Shown piece after piece: positions 1 through 7,046 of a DNA stretch of 7,470 bases (its first letter is position 1; each line of letters starts with the position of its first letter). Below the pieces are notes generated by a model. The model saw nothing but the letters and a program-made list of their open reading frames with translations. It was not told the DNA's origin and did no database searches. This DNA comes from Bacillota bacterium. GTDB taxonomy: Bacteria; Bacillota; Clostridia; Oscillospirales; Acutalibacteraceae. The stretch lies in NCBI GenBank assembly GCA_009786275.1, contig WQTL01000410.1, positions 1-7,470 on the forward strand, written 5' to 3'. A program made the position numbers and the translations under genes.

Positions 1-320
1 TGAACATCGTCCCCGCCTCGACCACCGTGGCCCCCGGCATCGACCCCAACACCGGCCAGCCGTGGGTCGAGCCGCCCATAGGAAACAGCAGCCAGCCCAC
101 CTGGACCACCACGACCTCCTGGGCCACCTATCCCTCCTCCGTCCAGGGCGTGGAAACCTTCACCACGGAATCCACCACCACGACCACCACGACCACGACC
201 AAGACCTCCTGGACCCCGCCGGTGACCTACACCTACGTCGGGCCGAACACTTCGGCCACAACGGCACAGACCAAGCCGGCCTGGTGGCCTGACGGCGTGC
301 CTTGGCCGCCGGAGGATTAA
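1..320 (+). CDS. C-terminal tail of an unidentified Thr/Pro/Trp-rich protein (5' end outside window)
   Basis: The open frame enters from the left edge (first whole codon at position 3) and ends with TAA at 318-320, giving about 105 visible residues. The visible part is low complexity. It is rich in Thr, Pro, Ser and Trp, with an uninterrupted run of nine Thr around 168-200 encoded by ACC/ACG repeats, scattered TW/SW/WW dipeptides, and an acidic end PPED. No catalytic motif, membrane segment or sorting signal is visible. Thr/Pro-rich tails like this are common at the C-terminus of surface or cell-wall enzymes of Firmicutes, including class A penicillin-binding proteins, so an extracellular disordered tail is a reasonable inference. 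The family cannot be named without the upstream part. A GTG at 27 could serve as a start, but it has no ribosome site, so continuation from upstream is preferred. Confidence 0.7.
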   Translation, partial: NIVPASTTVAPGIDPNTGQPWVEPPIGNSSQPTWTTTTSWATYPSSVQGVETFTTESTTTTTTTTTKTSWTPPVTYTYVGPNTSATTAQTKPAWWPDGVPWPPED

Positions 321-335
321 ATAATAGCAAAAATG

Positions 336-372
336 AACCGGGCCCCGCAGAATGCACGCGGGGCCCGGGTTT
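336..372. terminator. Bidirectional intrinsic terminator between convergent genes
   Basis: An 11-bp perfect GC stem pairs 338-348 with 358-368 around a 9-base loop. On the + strand it is followed by a short weak GTTTATCT tract. On the - strand the hairpin is followed by TTCATTTTTGC, a better T-tract. It lies between the stop of the Thr-rich protein gene (320) and the stop of gdpP (403). It therefore probably ends both transcripts, more efficiently that of gdpP. Confidence 0.8.
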
Positions 373-373
373 A

Positions 374-408
374 TCTAAAATCTAACGTCTAATATCTAAT
401 ATCTATTC
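374..408. repeat. Five tandem 7-bp units (TCTAnnn)
   Basis: Five consecutive heptamers each begin with TCTA: TCTAAAA (374), TCTAACG (381), TCTAATA (388), TCTAATA (395) and TCTATTC (402). The last one includes the gdpP stop codon, read on the - strand as TAG at 405-403. Because the period is 7, TAG recurs on the - strand in every reading frame. The array sits between the terminator hairpin and gdpP. Its role is unknown. Confidence 0.75.
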
Positions 409-2010
409 CCCTATCGCCTCCGTCAGCGCCTTCACCGCGTCCTCCATGGTGCAGCCCTCCAGCTGGGCCGCCGCCATGGTCTGATGCCCGCCGCCGCCGA
501 GCTTTTCCATGACCACCTGCACGTTGCGCGCGCCCATGGAGCGGGCCGAGATATAGATCCTGCCCTCCTCGGCAAAGAGGATGAAGGCCGCGTCCACGCC
601 CTCCACGCCCAGCAGCTCGTCGGCCGCCTGGGAGCAGACCAGCCGCTGGCACTGCCCGGGTACGGGAGGGGGCGGGGCAACGCCCACCGCGCAGCGGCCG
701 ACCATCTGCGCCCGCAGGACGATGTCCATTTTGCGTTTGATGTCCTCCCGGCTCCCGGCGAACAGGCCCTTCACCCGCACGGGGTCGGCCCCCCGGGCGC
801 GCAGCCAGGCCGCGGCCTCGAAGGTGGCGGCCCCGGTGCGCAGCACGAAATCGCGGGTGTCCAGCATGATCCCCGCCAGGAGGCCGTCCGCCTGCGCGGG
901 CGAAAGCCGGGGCGCGGGCTCGGTGTATTGCAGCAGCTCCGTGACCATCTCGCACGCGGAGGAGGCCCCCGGGTCGGTATGGAACACCAGCGCGCCCTGC
1001 AGGTGGTCCACCGCCTGCCTGTGGTGGTCGATCACGGCGGTGAGCGCCGCCCGCTCCGGCAGCTGCGCGCATTCGGCCAGCCGCGCCACGTGGGTATCCA
1101 CCAGCACGACCAGGGTCTTCGCGTTCAGGTCGTTGAGGGCCTTGCGCGGGTGGATGATCTCCGGCGCGCCCTCCTGACCGCTCCAGAGCGTTAAGAGCGG
1201 CTGCGCCATGCAGGTGTCCCGCTCCAGTACGACGTACGCGGGCTTATTCTGCGCCCGGGCCAAGGCGCACACGCCCGCCGCCGCGCCCAGGGAATCGAAA
1301 TCGGCCTGCCCGTGCCCCATGACGTAGACCTGCTCGCAGCCGCGTATCAGCTCGGCGAAGGCCGTGGCCGTCAGGCGCACGCGCACCTTTTCCGTGCGCT
1401 CCACCCGCCGGGACACCCCGCCGTAGAACTCATAGCTGAGGTCCGGGTTTTTCACCGCCGCCTGGTCGCCGCCCCGGCCCAGGGCGAGCTCGAGGGCCTG
1501 GCGGCTGTTGGCGCCGCACTCGCCGAAGGTCCTCCCCTGCCCCACGCCGATAGAGACCGTCACGCCCGCGGCCCTGCCCCGGAACTGGAAGGCGCGCACA
1601 TCGTCCAGGATGCCGAATTTCGCCTCCGCCATGCGCCGCAGCATGGGCTGCTGCACCAGCAGCTGGTAGCGGTTGTCCCCCAGCTTGGCCAGCAGGCCCT
1701 CGTAGCGGGCCGCCCACTCCTCCAAAATGCCCTCTATCCCGGCGCGCAATTCCGCGCGCTCACTTTCGCGCCAGCCCCGGCGCAGCTCGTCCGCCCCGTC
1801 CAGCGCGATCTGCAGCAGGCAGGGCTGTAAGCGGCCGATCTCCGCGTGGAGCAGCGCGGGGTCGTCGGTCTCCGGGGAGTATACGCGCGCGTCCTTGGCG
1901 CGTTGCCGCCGCACCCAGCGGATGAGCGCCGCCGCCAGCAGCACGACCGCCAGCGCCAGCGCGAAGAGGATGCCCAGGACGATGGCCAGGTGCTTCGGGA
2001 GGAGGTACAC
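403..2010 (-). CDS. gdpP: GdpP-type c-di-AMP phosphodiesterase (degenerate GGDEF + DHH/DHHA1), short form lacking PAS
   Basis: This membrane-anchored phosphodiesterase is expected to hydrolyse cyclic-di-AMP to pApA, controlling osmotic and cell-wall homeostasis. The 535 residues read in order: one hydrophobic helix (about 8-30), then a basic stretch; a degenerate GGDEF domain (about 60-200) ending in the family-typical LALGRGGDQAAVK and YEFYGGVSRR; a DHH domain (about 225-385); and DHHA1 (about 440-530). Metal-site motifs are intact: H233-x3-D237-x-D239, D305 in VDTH, D328-H329-H330, and D384 in MLDT. The substrate-side GGGGH is at 505-509. Known full-length relatives such as B. subtilis GdpP have about 650 residues, with two membrane helices and a PAS domain before GGDEF. 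Here only about 60 residues precede GGDEF, so the PAS domain and one helix are missing. The start is GTG at 2010, six bases after AAAGGAGG. The gene is transcribed away from the PIN module and towards the terminator at 336-372. Confidence 0.93.
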   Translation of the reverse strand: MYLLPKHLAIVLGILFALALAVVLLAAALIRWVRRQRAKDARVYSPETDDPALLHAEIGRLQPCLLQIALDGADELRRGWRESERAELRAGIEGILEEWAARYEGLLAKLGDNRYQLLVQQPMLRRMAEAKFGILDDVRAFQFRGRAAGVTVSIGVGQGRTFGECGANSRQALELALGRGGDQAAVKNPDLSYEFYGGVSRRVERTEKVRVRLTATAFAELIRGCEQVYVMGHGQADFDSLGAAAGVCALARAQNKPAYVVLERDTCMAQPLLTLWSGQEGAPEIIHPRKALNDLNAKTLVVLVDTHVARLAECAQLPERAALTAVIDHHRQAVDHLQGALVFHTDPGASSACEMVTELLQYTEPAPRLSPAQADGLLAGIMLDTRDFVLRTGAATFEAAAWLRARGADPVRVKGLFAGSREDIKRKMDIVLRAQMVGRCAVGVAPPPPVPGQCQRLVCSQAADELLGVEGVDAAFILFAEEGRIYISARSMGARNVQVVMEKLGGGGHQTMAAAQLEGCTMEDAVKALTEAIGE

Positions 2011-2016
2011 GGCGGG

Positions 2017-2024
2017 CCTCCTTT
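2017..2024 (-). promoter_or_regulatory. Ribosome binding site of gdpP
   Basis: Read on the - strand this is AAAGGAGG, placed six bases before a GTG codon. The strong site supports the GTG start at 2010 and hence the short, PAS-less form of the protein. There is no in-frame room for the missing N-terminal part upstream of it. Confidence 0.8.
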
Positions 2025-2037
2025 GCAGGATTGGGGG

Positions 2038-2065
2038 TTGAAGTTTTGGGGAAAGGGTGTATAAT
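2038..2065 (+). promoter_or_regulatory. Sigma-A-like promoter of the PIN toxin-antitoxin pair
   Basis: TTGAAG at 2038-2043 (4 of 6 consensus bases) is separated by 16 bases from a perfect TATAAT at 2060-2065. The expected transcription start near 2072 falls at the ribosome site, so the leader would be very short. The divergent gdpP start codon is only 28 bases upstream. No clear operator palindrome is visible. Confidence 0.6.
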
Positions 2066-2071
2066 AGAGGG

Positions 2072-2079
2072 GGAGGTGA
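2072..2079 (+). promoter_or_regulatory. Ribosome binding site deciding the start of the PIN gene
   Basis: GGAGGTGA complements the 16S rRNA tail. It lies 7 bases before TTG at 2084 but 16 bases before the first ATG at 2093. The spacing favours the TTG start, which adds three residues (MQK) before MKIYLD. Confidence 0.6.
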
Positions 2080-2083
2080 GTTT

Positions 2084-2572
2084 TTGCAGAAAATGAAAAT
2101 ATATTTGGATACCTGTGTAATTGGCTATCTGGATCAGCGTGACGATCCCATTCGCATGGCAGAAACACGCAGGCTCTGGCACGCGATCCAAGCGGGCGAA
2201 TATGAAGCGGTCATATCGGACACCACGTACGCGGAGCTGGACGAATGCCACGAGCCAAAGCGCTCCATTCTCATGGAATACCTACACGCGATTCCTTTCA
2301 CTGTCGTGCCCTCTAACCAACTGACAGACGAACTCGCTGAAAAATTCATTGCGCTTGGGATACTCCGGCAAAAAAGCTATGACGACTGCGTGCATATTGC
2401 CTCCGCAATCACAAGCGGCTGCGACGCCATTGTCTCATGGAATTTCAAACACATTGTAAACCATGCCACAGTAACGGGCGTCAAGAGAATTATCTCCAAC
2501 ACAGACTACAAAGACATACTCATCTACACACCGCAATTCCTGACAGGAGGTGACCCACATGATTCATTTTGA
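2084..2572 (+). CDS. PIN-domain nuclease, probable toxin of a toxin-antitoxin pair
   Basis: The 162-residue product is a VapC-like PIN-domain protein, expected to be a Mg-dependent RNase. It opens with the first PIN strand and acidic residue, KIYLDTCVIGYLD (D9). The second acidic residue lies in TYAELDE (E51), a DDC-x-HI motif supplies D100/D101, and the last conserved strand reads VSWNFKHIVN with D114 and N120 nearby. The length suits a single PIN domain. The start is taken as TTG at 2084 from ribosome-site spacing; ATG at 2093 is the alternative, and GTG at 2057 is unlikely because it overlaps the -10 box. The next gene starts inside this one with a 14-base overlap and its own AGGAGGTGA, typical of a co-translated toxin-antitoxin pair. 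Two 60-base stretches counted by eye are about 47% GC, against about 77% in gdpP, which points to acquisition. The actual RNA target cannot be inferred. Confidence 0.85.
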   Translation: MQKMKIYLDTCVIGYLDQRDDPIRMAETRRLWHAIQAGEYEAVISDTTYAELDECHEPKRSILMEYLHAIPFTVVPSNQLTDELAEKFIALGILRQKSYDDCVHIASAITSGCDAIVSWNFKHIVNHATVTGVKRIISNTDYKDILIYTPQFLTGGDPHDSF

Positions 2573-2746
2573 CATTCCGAAACCAAACATCAGTCCCGAT
2601 TTTACCGTCGATGATTTGCACAAAATCCGCGAGTGGAATTATGAGCGTTTCAAGGACGCCACACCCGAAGAGCGCAGACAGCATTACCGCCAGATCCGCG
2701 AACGTATGGACAAGGAAATGCAAATCATGCGCTCCAAGGAAGCCGC

Positions 2747-2750
<4 letters not shown>
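2559..2750 (+). CDS. Small helical protein, probable antitoxin partner of the PIN nuclease
   Basis: This is a 63-residue protein with an extended N-terminal arm (MIHFDIPKPNISPDFTVDD) and then a charged, probably helical body, HKIREWNYERFKDATPEERR and onward, rich in Arg/Glu/Lys. The IRE-x-NYE pattern recalls small proteins I associate with PIN-domain genes of this type in clostridia, spirochaetes and cyanobacteria; that link is from memory and not tested. No DNA-binding fold is obvious. The start is ATG at 2559, eight bases after AGGAGG (2545-2550) and 14 bases inside the toxin gene. A GTG at 2550 is in frame but lies within the ribosome site. Downstream position and co-translation suggest an antitoxin that binds and blocks the nuclease, although VapB usually precedes VapC. 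The stop TAA (2748-2750) overlaps the stop of rnj on the other strand. Confidence 0.75.
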
Positions 2751-4537
<1,787 letters not shown>

Positions 4538-4546
4538 ATGCAATAA

Positions 4547-4552
4547 CTCCTT
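4547..4552 (-). promoter_or_regulatory. Ribosome binding site of rnj
   Basis: Read on the - strand this is AAGGAG, followed by TTATTGCATTTG. Two in-frame TTG codons follow at 3 and 9 bases. The 9-base spacing is the more usual, so TTG at 4537 is preferred. No in-frame ATG is near. Confidence 0.65.
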
Positions 4553-4557
4553 CTATT

Positions 4558-4652
4558 CCACAGCCAGAATAAAGCCTCCTGCATACGAAGCCCTACGCAA
4601 GCTGTGGTGTATGTAATATATCTCTATATCATGGAGGCCGCGCGGGCGCTCC
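4558..4652 (-). promoter_or_regulatory. Structured 5' leader of the rnj mRNA
   Basis: From the predicted transcription start (about 4667) to the start codon the leader is about 130 bases and can form several helices. A perfect 7-bp helix pairs 4601-4607 (CCACAGC on the - strand) with 4558-4564 (GCTGTGG) and ends six bases before the ribosome site. Inside it, TGCGTA and TATGCA can pair around an 8-base loop (about 4580-4599), with one G-U pair. A GC-rich hairpin at 4633-4652 (GGAG/CTCC plus GCC/GGC, one bulge) lies near the 5' end. No known riboswitch class is recognised. A role in RNase access or autoregulation is inference. Confidence 0.4.
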
Positions 4653-4673
4653 ACTGTATACGAATCTACTCTC

Positions 4674-4701
4674 ATTATACACAAAAAATTTATTTTGTCA
4701 A
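4674..4701 (-). promoter_or_regulatory. Consensus sigma-A promoter of rnj
   Basis: On the - strand there is a perfect TTGACA (4701-4696), a 16-base AT-rich spacer and a perfect TATAAT (4679-4674). The start of transcription is expected near 4667. Two consensus hexamers imply strong constitutive expression, fitting a housekeeping nuclease. It is back to back with the rightward promoter at 4710-4738. Confidence 0.85.
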
Positions 4702-4709
4702 GTTTTTTA

Positions 4710-4738
4710 TTGCAAGGGGCAAGGAAAGGTGATAGAAT
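4710..4738 (+). promoter_or_regulatory. Probable promoter of the hisJ-ispE operon
   Basis: TTGCAA at 4710-4715 (4 of 6) and TAGAAT at 4733-4738 (5 of 6) are separated by 17 bases. It would give a leader of about 60 bases that contains the palindrome at 4753-4772. The -35 box lies 8 bases from that of the divergent rnj promoter, so the two promoters may compete for polymerase. Confidence 0.55.
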
Positions 4739-4750
4739 AGGTGTAACTGT

Positions 4751-4773
4751 AGGGGCGGCATTCTTGCCGCCCG
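4751..4773. repeat. Hairpin palindrome, REP-like dispersed repeat candidate
   Basis: A perfect 8-bp inverted repeat pairs 4753-4760 (GGGCGGCA) with 4765-4772 (TGCCGCCC) around TTCT, within the context TGTAGGGGCGGC. No T-tract follows, and it sits between the promoter and the start codon of the hisJ-like gene, so it is not a normal terminator. Palindromes of the form GTAGGGGCGnn...nnCGCCC recur between genes in many clostridial genomes, to my recollection. Copy number cannot be tested within this window. Confidence 0.6.
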
Positions 4774-4805
4774 CGCATTCAACACAACGCCGGGGGACTT
4801 TTCAC

Positions 4806-5627
4806 ATGCCCTACAAAAACCTTCTGGACCTGCACACCCACACCGACAACTCCTTCGACGGCCACCATTCCGCGGTCTTCCTGTGCGAAACCGCCGCCGC
4901 CCGGCATTTACGCGCGGTGGGGTTCACCGATCACGTGGAAATGGATTTCTACCGCGCGCAGAACTTCGACCGCACCGCCAAGCAGAGCTACTTCGAGATC
5001 GTGAAGGCCCGCTCGGCCTTCCGCGGCAAGCTGATTGTCTGCGCGGGGGCGGAGCTCGGCCAGCCCACCTACAACCCGGCGGAATCCGAGAGCCTCGTCC
5101 AACAATATTCATATGACGTCGTGAACGGTTCTATTCACAATCTGCGGGGCAAAAAAGATTTTTGGTTCCTCCCCCGGGAGGAATACGAAAACGGCGGCGC
5201 GGACAGGCTCCTGCGGGAATATTTCGGCGAGATGCTCCTGCTGGCGCAGTGGGGCAAGTTCGACGTCCTGTCCCACCTGACCTACCCTCTGCGCTACATC
5301 GCGGGCGAGCACGGCATCCCCGTGGACCTCGCGCGCTACGCCGAACAGATCGACGCCGTCCTGGAGGCCGCAATCAAGAATAAGCTCGCCCTGGAGATCA
5401 ACGCCTCGGGCCTGCGGCAGAAGCTGGCCCAAACCATGCCCGGGGAGGATATCGTGCGGCGCTTCCGCCAACTGGGCGGCGAGCGCGTCACCGTGTGCTC
5501 CGACGCGCATTACGCCGACGACCTCGGCGCGGGGCTGGAGCAGGGCATGGACCTCGCTTTGCGCTGCGGCTTCACGCACATGACGCTCTATCAAAAGCGC
5601 GAGCCCATGCCCATCGAGATCGTATGA
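4806..5627 (+). CDS. hisJ: PHP-domain phosphatase, histidinol-phosphatase HisJ family
   Basis: The 273-residue product has the PHP-superfamily metal site in order: DLHTHT (H10, H12), D18, TDH (H43), GAELG (E83), GSIHN (H111), LSHLTYP (H157) and CSDAH (D233, H235). Length and motif spacing match HisJ, which removes phosphate from L-histidinol phosphate in histidine synthesis, probably with a trinuclear metal centre. No other histidine gene is nearby, so another sugar- or nucleotide-phosphate substrate is possible, and the name should be read as a family assignment. The start is ATG at 4806 after GGGGGA (4792-4797, 8-base spacing), a modest ribosome site. The open frame extends upstream to 4695, but that stretch holds the promoter and palindrome. 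The last codon overlaps the ispE start in ATGA, so the two are translationally coupled. Confidence 0.85.
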   Translation: MPYKNLLDLHTHTDNSFDGHHSAVFLCETAAARHLRAVGFTDHVEMDFYRAQNFDRTAKQSYFEIVKARSAFRGKLIVCAGAELGQPTYNPAESESLVQQYSYDVVNGSIHNLRGKKDFWFLPREEYENGGADRLLREYFGEMLLLAQWGKFDVLSHLTYPLRYIAGEHGIPVDLARYAEQIDAVLEAAIKNKLALEINASGLRQKLAQTMPGEDIVRRFRQLGGERVTVCSDAHYADDLGAGLEQGMDLALRCGFTHMTLYQKREPMPIEIV

Positions 5628-6472
5628 AACACGCCTACCGCGCCTACGCGAAAATCAACCTCCTGCTGGACGTCACCGGCAAGCTGCCCAACGGCTACCA
5701 CAGCGTGGCCATGATCATGCAGTCCATCGATCTGCACGACACTGTCACCGTGGAAGCCGCCGGCAGGCCCGGCGTCGGGATCGCCTGCGACCTGCCCTAC
5801 ATCCCCACGGACAGGCGCAACATCGCCTGGAAGGCCTGCGAAGCGTTTGGTGTGACCGATGGACTGAACATCACCCTGGAGAAGCGCATCCCCAGCCAGG
5901 CGGGCCTGGGCGGCGGCAGCGCGGACGCGGCGGCCGTGCTCACCGCTTTGCGCGATATGTTCAAACCCGGGATGCCCGACGGGGAGTTGCTTGCCATCGG
6001 CGCGAAAGTCGGGGCCGACGTGCCCTTCTGCCTGACGGGCGGCTGCTGCCTGGCCGAGGGCATAGGAGAGCTCCTCACGTCCCTGCCCTGCCTGCCCGAC
6101 GGCTACGAAATCGAGGTGCTCAAGCCATCCGCCGGCGTCAATACCGCCAAGGCCTACGCCGCGCTGGATACCATCGCCCTGCGCCGCCCACAGACCGCCC
6201 AAGCCGTCGGATACGCCAGGCAAAGCGATTGGGAGAGCCTCTTCCCCCTGTGCGAAAACGTCTTCGAGCAGGTTGCCCGCCTGCCAGGCCTGGCGGAGTA
6301 CCGACGCGGCCGCCTGGAACACGGCGCGCTCCTGGCCCGCATGACGGGCTCGGGCTCGGCGGTATATTCGATTTGGCGCGCGGGGACGATGCCGGCGGCT
6401 CTGCAAGCGCCTATGGTGTGCGAGGGGAGTTTTATTTGTAAGCCCACGCAATTTGGAGTAGAGGAGATATAG
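5624..6472 (+). CDS. ispE: 4-diphosphocytidyl-2-C-methyl-D-erythritol kinase
   Basis: IspE phosphorylates CDP-methylerythritol at the 2-OH using ATP, the fourth step of the MEP route to IPP and DMAPP, in the cytoplasm. The 282-residue product has the GHMP-kinase pattern: AYAKINLLLDV with K10; LPNGYHSV (21-28) after the substrate strand; the glycine-rich ATP loop PSQAGLGGGSADAAA (90-104); catalytic D132 in GADVPF; and the C-terminal GHMP motif ARMTGSGSAVY (238-248). Length is normal for the family. The ATG at 5624 overlaps the stop of the upstream PHP gene by four bases, and there is no good ribosome site of its own, so translation depends on coupling. The codon stretch around the ATP loop is about 82% GC (60 bases counted), in sharp contrast with the gene that follows. 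IspE is normally essential where MEP is the only route. Confidence 0.95.
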   Translation: MKHAYRAYAKINLLLDVTGKLPNGYHSVAMIMQSIDLHDTVTVEAAGRPGVGIACDLPYIPTDRRNIAWKACEAFGVTDGLNITLEKRIPSQAGLGGGSADAAAVLTALRDMFKPGMPDGELLAIGAKVGADVPFCLTGGCCLAEGIGELLTSLPCLPDGYEIEVLKPSAGVNTAKAYAALDTIALRRPQTAQAVGYARQSDWESLFPLCENVFEQVARLPGLAEYRRGRLEHGALLARMTGSGSAVYSIWRAGTMPAALQAPMVCEGSFICKPTQFGVEEI

Positions 6473-6474
6473 CC

Positions 6475-6726
6475 GTGCCGGAAATTTCACGTTTTGAGGG
6501 AATCATAATTACGATGTATTTTAAAGAGCACAACCCGCCGCACTTTCACGCGGAATACAATGGGATGGAAGCGCTGTTTGACTTGACGCAGGGCGCATTC
6601 GTCAAGGGCGCGCTGCCCTCCAAGCAAGCCCGCTTTGTTTTGGCGTGGTACGAGTACCATAGGGAAGAGCTGCTGGAAATATGGCAATCAAAATCATTCA
6701 AAAAAATTGAGCCGTTAAGGAAATAA
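6475..6726 (+). CDS. DUF4160 domain protein
   Basis: The 83-residue product spans the whole DUF4160 domain: PEISRFEGIIITMYFKEHN, then the signature NPPHFHAEY (20-28), and a C-terminal helix WYEYHREELLEIW (58-70) before the closing KKIEPL. The molecular function is unknown. The family usually stands beside a DUF2442 gene, as here, and such pairs are suspected toxin-antitoxin or small accessory modules. GTG at 6475 starts two bases after the ispE stop and eight bases after AGGAG (6462-6466), which overlaps the end of ispE. It is therefore expressed from the ispE operon. The first 60 bases are about 38% GC against about 82% in a stretch of ispE, a strong sign of separate origin. Confidence 0.88.
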   Translation: MPEISRFEGIIITMYFKEHNPPHFHAEYNGMEALFDLTQGAFVKGALPSKQARFVLAWYEYHREELLEIWQSKSFKKIEPLRK

Positions 6727-6737
6727 GGAGGCCTGTC

Positions 6738-7037
6738 ATGCTTCGCCCGGAACTGTATCAGGTGTACCCGCATGCGGACTATACCGTTGACCTGTACTAC
6801 GACAACGGGGAAATCAGAAAATATGACTGCGGCGCGCTTGTGCTGGAACCCGCCGTGGCCCGCTATGTGCGTACGCCCACGGACTTCATCCGCATGAGCG
6901 CCGTGCTCAACCGCACCTTCGCGCTGGACTATACCGGCGACCTGGATCCCGCACAGTGCATTGATATCTGCCCGGATGTCCTCTACCGCGGGAGCATCTC
7001 CTGCGAAGAGGCGCCGCAACTAAAACTCGCAAGCTAG
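6738..7037 (+). CDS. DUF2442 domain protein
   Basis: The 99-residue product resembles DUF2442. An N-terminal beta hairpin reads YQVYPHADYTVDLYYDNGEIRKYDC (7-31), the middle has ARYVRTPTDFIRMSAVLNR, and the conserved end is DLDPAQCIDICPDVLY (68-83). About 16 residues of tail follow. It partners the DUF4160 gene before it. In this family pair the DUF2442 protein is sometimes proposed as the antitoxin-like member; this is not established and no DNA-binding motif is seen here. ATG at 6738 follows AGGAGG (6726-6731) with 6 bases, and that ribosome site overlaps the stop of the previous gene. GC content is intermediate (about 50% in 60 bases counted). Confidence 0.82.
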   Translation: MLRPELYQVYPHADYTVDLYYDNGEIRKYDCGALVLEPAVARYVRTPTDFIRMSAVLNRTFALDYTGDLDPAQCIDICPDVLYRGSISCEEAPQLKLAS

Positions 7038-7046
7038 GAGGCCCCC

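Noticed and set aside
484..1194. A 236-codon open frame on the + strand opposite gdpP
   Set aside because: It lies wholly within gdpP, has biased His/Arg/Gly composition and no ribosome site.
2057..2083. Upstream GTG start for the PIN protein
   Set aside because: The GTG lies next to the TATAAT box, upstream of the ribosome site and probably upstream of the transcription start.
4753..4772. Palindrome as an intrinsic terminator
   Set aside because: No T-tract follows on the + strand, and on the - strand it lies upstream of the rnj promoter rather than after a gene.
4695..4805. N-terminal extension of the HisJ-like protein from a TTG at 4695
   Set aside because: The stretch contains both the promoter elements and the palindrome, does not resemble the family, and ATG at 4806 begins exactly where homology is expected.
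5591..6490. A 299-codon open frame on the - strand opposite ispE
   Set aside because: It mirrors the GC-rich ispE codons, shows no recognisable motif, and conflicts with a confident gene with all GHMP motifs.
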